NCBI GenBank assembly: GCA_035286745.1
Contig: DATECU010000020.1
Span: forward strand, 1 to 8,845
Length of the DNA: 8,845 bases
Reading direction: 5' to 3'
DNA from: DATECU01 sp035286745
GTDB taxonomy: Bacteria; Acidobacteriota; Vicinamibacteria; Fen-336
In this document: piece after piece, positions 5,535 to 8,845 of the stretch
Position numbering within the stretch: the stretch's first letter is position 1
Layout: each line of letters begins with the position of its first letter
Translations under genes and position numbers: made by a program
Notes under the pieces: generated by a model
Told to the model about the DNA's origin: nothing
The model's input: the letters and a program-made list of their open reading frames with translations, nothing else
Databases searched by the model: none

Positions 5535-6832
5535 AACGTCGGTGGTTCTCTCCCCTGGCGGCGGCCGCCTCGCTGCTGGCCGGGGCCTGCGCGGCGCGGG
5601 GGCCTCTTCCCACCTCGCCCGAGGGCTTCTGGTACCCGGCCCCGCCGGCCTCGGAGGCGCGTCAGGCGGAGGCCATCGAGGATGCGTGGAAGGCCCTGCT
5701 CGGGGGCGATACCCGAAAGGCGGAGCGCGCTTTCCGTGGGATCCTCCGAGATCGGCCGGGACATCTGGCGGCCCAGGCCGGCCTGGGTTATGCGGAGATG
5801 AAGGCGGGACGGCCGGCGGAGGCGGGCCGGGCTTTCGCCGCCGCGCTGGACCGCGAACCGGAGTATCTGCCGGCGCTGGTGGGAGCAGCCACGGCAGCCC
5901 AACGCCAGGGGCGGCCGGAGCCGGCCCTGGCCTTCTTGCGTAAGGCGCAAGCGCTGGCCCCGGATCACCCGGGGGTGCGCCGGCAGGTGGCGGAGGTGCG
6001 GCTACAGCTCACCGAGCGGCGGGTAGCGGCGGCCGCCGAGGCCGCCGCTGGCGGCGACACCGACCGCGCCATCGACACCTACCGTGCCGCATTGGATGAC
6101 GCGCCGGAGGTGGCCGGAGTGCGCATGGCGCTCGCTGGCCTGCTGTGGGAGCGGGGGGACAAGACGGGGAGCGTGGCGGTCCTGGAGGCGGATCCCGGCG
6201 GCGACCGCGGTCTGCTTCTGAAGCTGGCGGAGAGCCTGGCCACCCTGGGGGAGCACGAGCGGGCCCTGGACGCCTACCGCAGGCTACTGGCTCGGGATGC
6301 CCGCGACGAGGAAGCCTACCGGCGCTCCGCCGAGGTGCGCCGGGAGATGGAGCTCTCGCAGATGCCGGAGGAGTACCGCAAGATCACCAAGGGGCCGACC
6401 CTGACTCGGGCCGACCTGGCGGCTCTGTTGGCGGTCAAGGTCACCGCGCTCTCTCGACTCCCAGCGGGGGAGCCGCGGGTCGCCGTCGACATCTCCGGGT
6501 CATGGGCCCGAACCCATATCCTCAAGGTCCTTTCTCTCGAGATCATGACCCCCTACCCCAACCACACCTTCCAGCCGGGCACCGTGGTTCGCCGGGGTGA
6601 GCTGGCGCGGGCCCTAACCCGCATTCTGGATCTGATGGGGTATTCGTCTGGCGCAGCGCCGGCCCTCGCCGACATGTCTCGCAGCCACCTGCACTACGCG
6701 GCGGCCAGCCGGGTGGTGGCGGCTGGCCTCATGGACCTGACGCCGACCGGCGCCTTCGAGGCCTGGCGACCGGTGAGCGGTCAAGAAGCGTCGGACGTGA
6801 TCGAGGGCCTGGTTCGGCTGATCGGCCCGTAG
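5531..6832 (+). CDS. TPR-repeat lipoprotein with C-terminal SLH-like domains
   Basis: 433 aa from TTG 5531, with a GGGAG ribosome binding site at 5518-5522. The N-terminus MKRRWFSPLAAAASLLAGAC has the basic n-region, hydrophobic core and Cys20 of a lipoprotein signal; the -3 residue is Ala, acceptable but not the commonest. Residues about 47-258 hold four to six tetratricopeptide-type repeats, clearest at 47-78, 79-112, 113-146 and 227-258, each with A-x-G or A-L spacing and a closing D/R-x-P turn. The C-terminus looks like S-layer-homology repeats: a partial one near TRADLAALLA (292-301), then 317-370 with DISGSW, a YPNHTFQPG turn and RRGELARALTRIL, then 379-432 with the weaker D-x-F-x-x-W-x-P turn. 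It is probably an envelope assembly or scaffold protein, with TPRs binding proteins and SLH binding cell-wall polymer. It overlaps the hflX stop by 4 nt. Exact function is unknown. Confidence 0.82.
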   Translation: MKRRWFSPLAAAASLLAGACAARGPLPTSPEGFWYPAPPASEARQAEAIEDAWKALLGGDTRKAERAFRGILRDRPGHLAAQAGLGYAEMKAGRPAEAGRAFAAALDREPEYLPALVGAATAAQRQGRPEPALAFLRKAQALAPDHPGVRRQVAEVRLQLTERRVAAAAEAAAGGDTDRAIDTYRAALDDAPEVAGVRMALAGLLWERGDKTGSVAVLEADPGGDRGLLLKLAESLATLGEHERALDAYRRLLARDARDEEAYRRSAEVRREMELSQMPEEYRKITKGPTLTRADLAALLAVKVTALSRLPAGEPRVAVDISGSWARTHILKVLSLEIMTPYPNHTFQPGTVVRRGELARALTRILDLMGYSSGAAPALADMSRSHLHYAAASRVVAAGLMDLTPTGAFEAWRPVSGQEASDVIEGLVRLIGP

Positions 6833-6870
6833 ACTGCGCCCAGGAAGCTCGTGCCCCGGTCTGTCTTTGC

Positions 6871-6879
6871 TGATACGAT
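6871..6879 (+). promoter_or_regulatory. Putative extended -10 promoter of the Crp/Fnr-type gene
   Basis: TGATACGAT fits an extended -10 (TGN-TANNAT) and lies 20 bases before ATG 6900, within the 67-bp gap after the lipoprotein stop. It would place the mRNA start near 6886, just at the ribosome binding site. No strong -35 and no TGTGA-N6-TCACA-type site was seen. Confidence 0.35.
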
Positions 6880-6886
6880 CCCCCCT

Positions 6887-6894
6887 GGGAGGGG
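6887..6894 (+). promoter_or_regulatory. Ribosome binding site of the Crp/Fnr-type gene, flanked by C runs
   Basis: GGGAGGGG ends 5 bases before ATG 6900 and fixes that start over the in-frame TTG at 6867. It is flanked by six C on the left (6880-6885) and five C on the right (6895-6899). It could therefore pair with either side and be partly hidden in the mRNA. Confidence 0.5.
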
Positions 6895-6899
6895 CCCCC

Positions 6900-7574
6900 A
6901 TGGATGAGAAGGAGATACTGCGCAGCGTCCCCATCTTCTCGGAGCTCAGCGACCAGGACATCGCCAGCCTGGCCCGTCTGGCCAATCGCCGGAAGTGCCA
7001 GAAGGACTCGGTGGTGTTCTTCGAGAACGAGGAGGGCGACTTCTTCTTCACTATCCTGGAGGGCAGGATCAAGGTCACCATCCTCGGCGACGACGGGCGG
7101 GAAGTGATTCTGTCCCTGTTGGGCCCCGGCGACTTCTTTGGCGAGATGGCCCTGCTCGACCAGGAGCCACGCTCCGCTACCGCCATCGCCGTCGAGGACA
7201 CCGAGCTGCTCTCGTTGCACCGCACCGACTTCCAGAGCGTGCTGGCGGACAACCGGTCCATCACCACGGGGTTGATCAAGGTCCTGACCGGGCGCCTGCG
7301 GCGGGCTAACCACCAGATCTCCACTCTCGCCCTGCTGGACGTGTACGGCCGAGTGGCCCGCGTCATCGTGGACATGGCTCGGGAGGAGGGGCGGCGTTTG
7401 AAGGACGGGCGGATCGCGTTCCGCCGAGCCACCCATCAGGAGATTGCCAACCGGATCGGCACCACCCGGGAGACGGTGACCCGGATGCTTAAGGACCTGG
7501 AGCGGCAGGGGCTGATCCACGTCGAGAACAAGGAACTGGTGGTGCAGCCCGATTTCGAGCGGATGTTTGATTGA
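6900..7574 (+). CDS. Crp/Fnr-family transcriptional regulator
   Basis: 224 aa, the normal length for the family. The N-terminal cyclic-nucleotide-binding beta-roll covers about residues 6-120. Its phosphate-binding cassette is FFGEMALLDQEPRSATA (79-95), with the Gly-Glu and Arg-Ser-Ala that contact the nucleotide in E. coli Crp. The long dimer helix follows (about 112-140). The winged helix-turn-helix is about 170-215, with THQEIANRIGTTRETVTRMLKDLE as helix-turn-helix and recognition helix. There is only one Cys (C33), so an Fnr-type iron-sulfur cluster is not expected. A cAMP- or cGMP-responsive DNA-binding dimer is the best reading, but the ligand and regulon are unknown. The gene is 67 bp after the lipoprotein stop and has its own likely promoter, so it may be an independent unit. 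The repeat element begins 5 bp after its stop. Confidence 0.9.
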   Translation: MDEKEILRSVPIFSELSDQDIASLARLANRRKCQKDSVVFFENEEGDFFFTILEGRIKVTILGDDGREVILSLLGPGDFFGEMALLDQEPRSATAIAVEDTELLSLHRTDFQSVLADNRSITTGLIKVLTGRLRRANHQISTLALLDVYGRVARVIVDMAREEGRRLKDGRIAFRRATHQEIANRIGTTRETVTRMLKDLERQGLIHVENKELVVQPDFERMFD

Positions 7575-7579
7575 GGGCT

Positions 7580-7597
7580 GGACGGAAGCAGTCAGCG
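7580..7597 (+). repeat. Left terminal inverted repeat (18 bp)
   Basis: GGACGGAAGCAGTCAGCG. It is the exact reverse complement of 7858-7875 and begins 5 bp after a stop codon. The match ends at the next base outward. Confidence 0.9.
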
Positions 7598-7676
7598 ATC
7601 AGCGGTCAGCAGTCAGCAACGGAAGCGATCCGAGGCTGGGGAGCGGCCGCGCCGAACTGGAGTCGGCTTGTTGGCC
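7585..7676 (+). repeat. 92-bp tandem repeat, unit 1
   Basis: It begins GAAGCAGTCAGCG and ends GGCTTGTTGGCC. It differs from unit 2 at six of 92 positions. Its first third holds four consecutive heptamers of the form (G/A)TCAGC(G/A), at about 7591-7618; the remainder is a GC-rich core. Confidence 0.9.
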
Positions 7677-7768
7677 GAAGCGGTCAGCGATCAGCGGTCA
7701 GCAGTCAGCTACGGAGGGGATCCGAGGCTGGGGAGCGGCTGCGCCGAACTGCAGTCGGCTTGTTGGCC
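7677..7768 (+). repeat. 92-bp tandem repeat, unit 2
   Basis: It follows unit 1 directly, with exactly the same length and about 93 percent identity by eye. Because 92 is not a multiple of three, the same bases are read in a shifted frame in each copy, which argues against coding. Confidence 0.9.
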
Positions 7769-7830
7769 GAAGCGGTCGGCATTCAGCGCTCAGCAGTCAG
7801 CCACGGAAGTCAGGGAGAGCGGCTGCCGCC
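7769..7830 (+). repeat. Third, degenerate and shortened copy of the 92-bp unit
   Basis: It starts in phase 92 bp after unit 2 (GAAGCGGTC...) and keeps the heptamer block with a few changes. After about 45 bases it jumps to GGGAGAGCGGCTGCCGCC, which looks like the later GGGAGCGGCTGCGCC core with the part between deleted. Confidence 0.75.
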
Positions 7831-7854
7831 TGTCGTGGCTGAACGCTGAGCGCT
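7785..7854. terminator. Long hairpin, possible bidirectional terminator
   Basis: Positions 7785-7805 and 7834-7854 are 21-bp inverted arms with two adjacent mismatches, around a 28-base loop. It lies downstream of both converging genes, so it may end transcription from both sides. No T run follows either arm, so classic intrinsic termination is not shown. Confidence 0.4.
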
Positions 7855-7857
7855 GTC

Positions 7858-7875
7858 CGCTGACTGCTTCCGTCC
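7858..7875 (-). repeat. Right terminal inverted repeat (18 bp)
   Basis: Reverse complement of 7580-7597 without mismatch. It ends directly against the last base (7876) of the stop codon of the leftward receiver-TPR gene. Confidence 0.9.
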
Positions 7876-8844
7876 CTACAACAACCCCAGGATGTGGTCC
7901 TTGATGCGGGCGCGGACCGCCTGGTCTTTGGTCGCCCCCAGCGCCAGCTCCCACATCTCCACCGCTTTCCTCCAGAACTCCTGGCGTTGGTATAGGTTGG
8001 CCAGAGCGGTGATGGCGTCGTAGAAATCGGAGTTGAACTGGATGGCCTTCTCGTAGTGGTCGATGGCGTGGAAGACCATGTCCCGCTTCTCGTAGGTCAT
8101 CGCCAGGTAGTAGTGGAGCAGCTCGCCGAACTGGTCGATGGCGAGTCCGGAGGTGAAGGCCTTGATGGCGTCGTCCAGCCGCTCCTGCTTCAGGGCGATG
8201 ACGCCCTCCTTCAGGTGCTGTCGGGCGGCGGCTTCGGAGGCGGGGGAGACGCCGGCAGGAATGCGGTTTAGGAGCGTCTCCACCCGGCGCAGGAAGTCGG
8301 CGGTGTCGAAGGGTTTCTCCAGGTACTCGTCGGCGCCGTACTTCTCCTTCACGTCGGCGGCGAAGCGCCATCCGGTATGCACGCCCGACATCAGGATCAC
8401 CGGGATGTGGCGGAAGCGCTCGCTGGTCTTGAGCTGGCGGCAGATCTCGAAGCCGTGCACCTCGGGCAGCATGCCGTCGGTGATGACCATGTCGGGCACC
8501 GCCTCCCGAACCTTGGCCAGCGCCTCACGACCGCCGCGGGCGGTGATGACACGGTACTTCCGGGCGGCCAGAATCTCCTCGATGAGGCGGAGCACCTGCT
8601 CGTGGTCGTCCACCACCAGGATGGTCTGGACCTCCTCGACCGCCGGCACCCGGGTCTGCGCACTGGGGCCGGTCAGCAGCACCGGCGCCCCGGCCAGGGT
8701 CTCGATCACCGCCCGTTCTCTGTCCTCGAACGGCGCGACCGGGATAGGCGTCGCCGGAGCCGAGGCGGTCGCGGAAGCGGCGGCTGGCGAGGGCTGAGGG
8801 GCCTCGCGGGCGCGTTGGATGTTGGGGGTTATCCTGTTGATGCC
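7876..8844 (-). CDS. Response-regulator receiver domain with C-terminal TPR repeats (5' end missing)
   Basis: The frame is open from the right edge to TAG at 7878-7876, giving 322 visible residues; the true start lies outside. The first 75 or so residues are an Ala/Pro-rich linker (PQPSPAAASATASAPATP). A GTG at 8709 in this frame (residue 46) could act as a start, but the upstream codons keep the same GC-rich third-position use, so I take the gene as longer. Counting from that GTG, the receiver domain spans about 28-147: acidic pair D34-D35, phosphoacceptor D78 in VITDGMLP, switch Ser108 (LMSG) and Lys132 (EKPF). All the residues needed for phosphorylation are present. TPR-like repeats follow at about 163-194, 195-228 and 229-260. 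There is no DNA-binding or enzymatic output domain, so signalling probably goes through protein binding by the TPRs. The missing N-terminus could hold another domain. It converges on the Crp/Fnr-type gene. Confidence 0.85.
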   Translation of the reverse strand, partial: GINRITPNIQRAREAPQPSPAAASATASAPATPIPVAPFEDRERAVIETLAGAPVLLTGPSAQTRVPAVEEVQTILVVDDHEQVLRLIEEILAARKYRVITARGGREALAKVREAVPDMVITDGMLPEVHGFEICRQLKTSERFRHIPVILMSGVHTGWRFAADVKEKYGADEYLEKPFDTADFLRRVETLLNRIPAGVSPASEAAARQHLKEGVIALKQERLDDAIKAFTSGLAIDQFGELLHYYLAMTYEKRDMVFHAIDHYEKAIQFNSDFYDAITALANLYQRQEFWRKAVEMWELALGATKDQAVRARIKDHILGLL

Positions 8845-8845
8845 G

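Larger units (their letters stand above)
7580..7875. repeat. Repeat element with 18-bp terminal inverted repeats between convergent genes
   Basis: This 296-bp block fills almost all of the gap between the stop of the Crp/Fnr-type gene (7572-7574) and the stop of the convergent receiver-TPR gene (7876-7878). It starts and ends with the same 18 bases in inverted orientation (GGACGGAAGCAGTCAGCG). Inside are two full 92-bp tandem units, a third degenerate unit, and an inverted block on the right that can pair with the third unit. It carries arrays of a 7-base motif with core TCAGC. It looks like a non-coding, MITE-like or REP-like intergenic element. No transposase and no target duplication are visible. 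Three frames are open across it only because of its base composition. Confidence 0.85.

Noticed and set aside
6867..6899. TTG 6867 as start of the Crp/Fnr-type gene
   Set aside because: The ATG at 6900 has a strong ribosome binding site and gives the usual family N-terminus. The extension would cover the putative -10 box.
7585..7830. Possible CRISPR array
   Set aside because: The units are adjacent and similar over their full 92 bp. There are no short constant repeats separated by unique spacers, and no cas genes.
7567..7904. Three overlapping open frames of 78-92 codons on the plus strand across the repeat region
   Set aside because: They repeat the same residue pattern in shifted frames because the 92-bp unit is not a multiple of three. 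They lack ribosome binding sites and run into a convergent gene.
8138..8797. 219-codon plus-strand frame opposite the receiver-TPR gene
   Set aside because: It is Ser/Arg-rich with no domain, opposite a receiver domain with every conserved residue in place.

Overview
The window is GC-rich throughout, with codon third positions mostly G or C. It reads as chromosomal DNA of a Gram-negative bacterium that has type IV pili, cyclic-nucleotide-type regulators and outer-membrane lipoproteins. Acidobacteriota or a myxobacteria-like lineage would fit. No rRNA, tRNA or phylogenetic marker is present, so this is only an impression.

Layout. (1) Positions 1-823, minus strand: the N-terminal part of a membrane-anchored protein that runs off the left edge. 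It resembles the region that precedes transglutaminase-like catalytic domains. (2) Positions 824-896: a 73-bp divergent promoter region. (3) Positions 897-6832, plus strand: a tightly packed run of six genes. These are trmJ-like tRNA 2'-O-methyltransferase, a 156-aa protein of unknown function built from two similar halves, a PilT retraction ATPase with an extra N-terminal domain, tsaC (threonylcarbamoyl-AMP synthase), hflX (ribosome-associated GTPase) and a TPR-SLH lipoprotein. Gaps are 20 bp or less, and two junctions overlap (TGATG and TTGA). (4) Positions 6900-7574: a Crp/Fnr-family regulator with its own extended -10 and ribosome binding site. (5) Positions 7575-7875: a gene-free repeat element. 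It has perfect 18-bp terminal inverted repeats, two and a half copies of a 92-bp tandem unit, and short TCAGC-containing heptamer arrays. It fills almost exactly the space between two convergent stop codons. (6) Positions 7876-8844, minus strand: a response-regulator receiver domain followed by TPR repeats. Its reading frame stays open to the right edge, so its N-terminus is missing.

How the genes work together. The long plus-strand run mixes translation upkeep (tRNA position-32 methylation, t6A37 synthesis, rescue or recycling of ribosomes by HflX) with type IV pilus retraction. The 156-aa protein is translationally coupled to the PilT gene and so may be a partner of that ATPase. The lipoprotein is coupled to hflX. 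The most unusual points are the repeat element, the internal duplication in the 156-aa protein, and the apparent degenerate second copy of the PilT N-terminal domain. No complete new defence or mobile system is visible.
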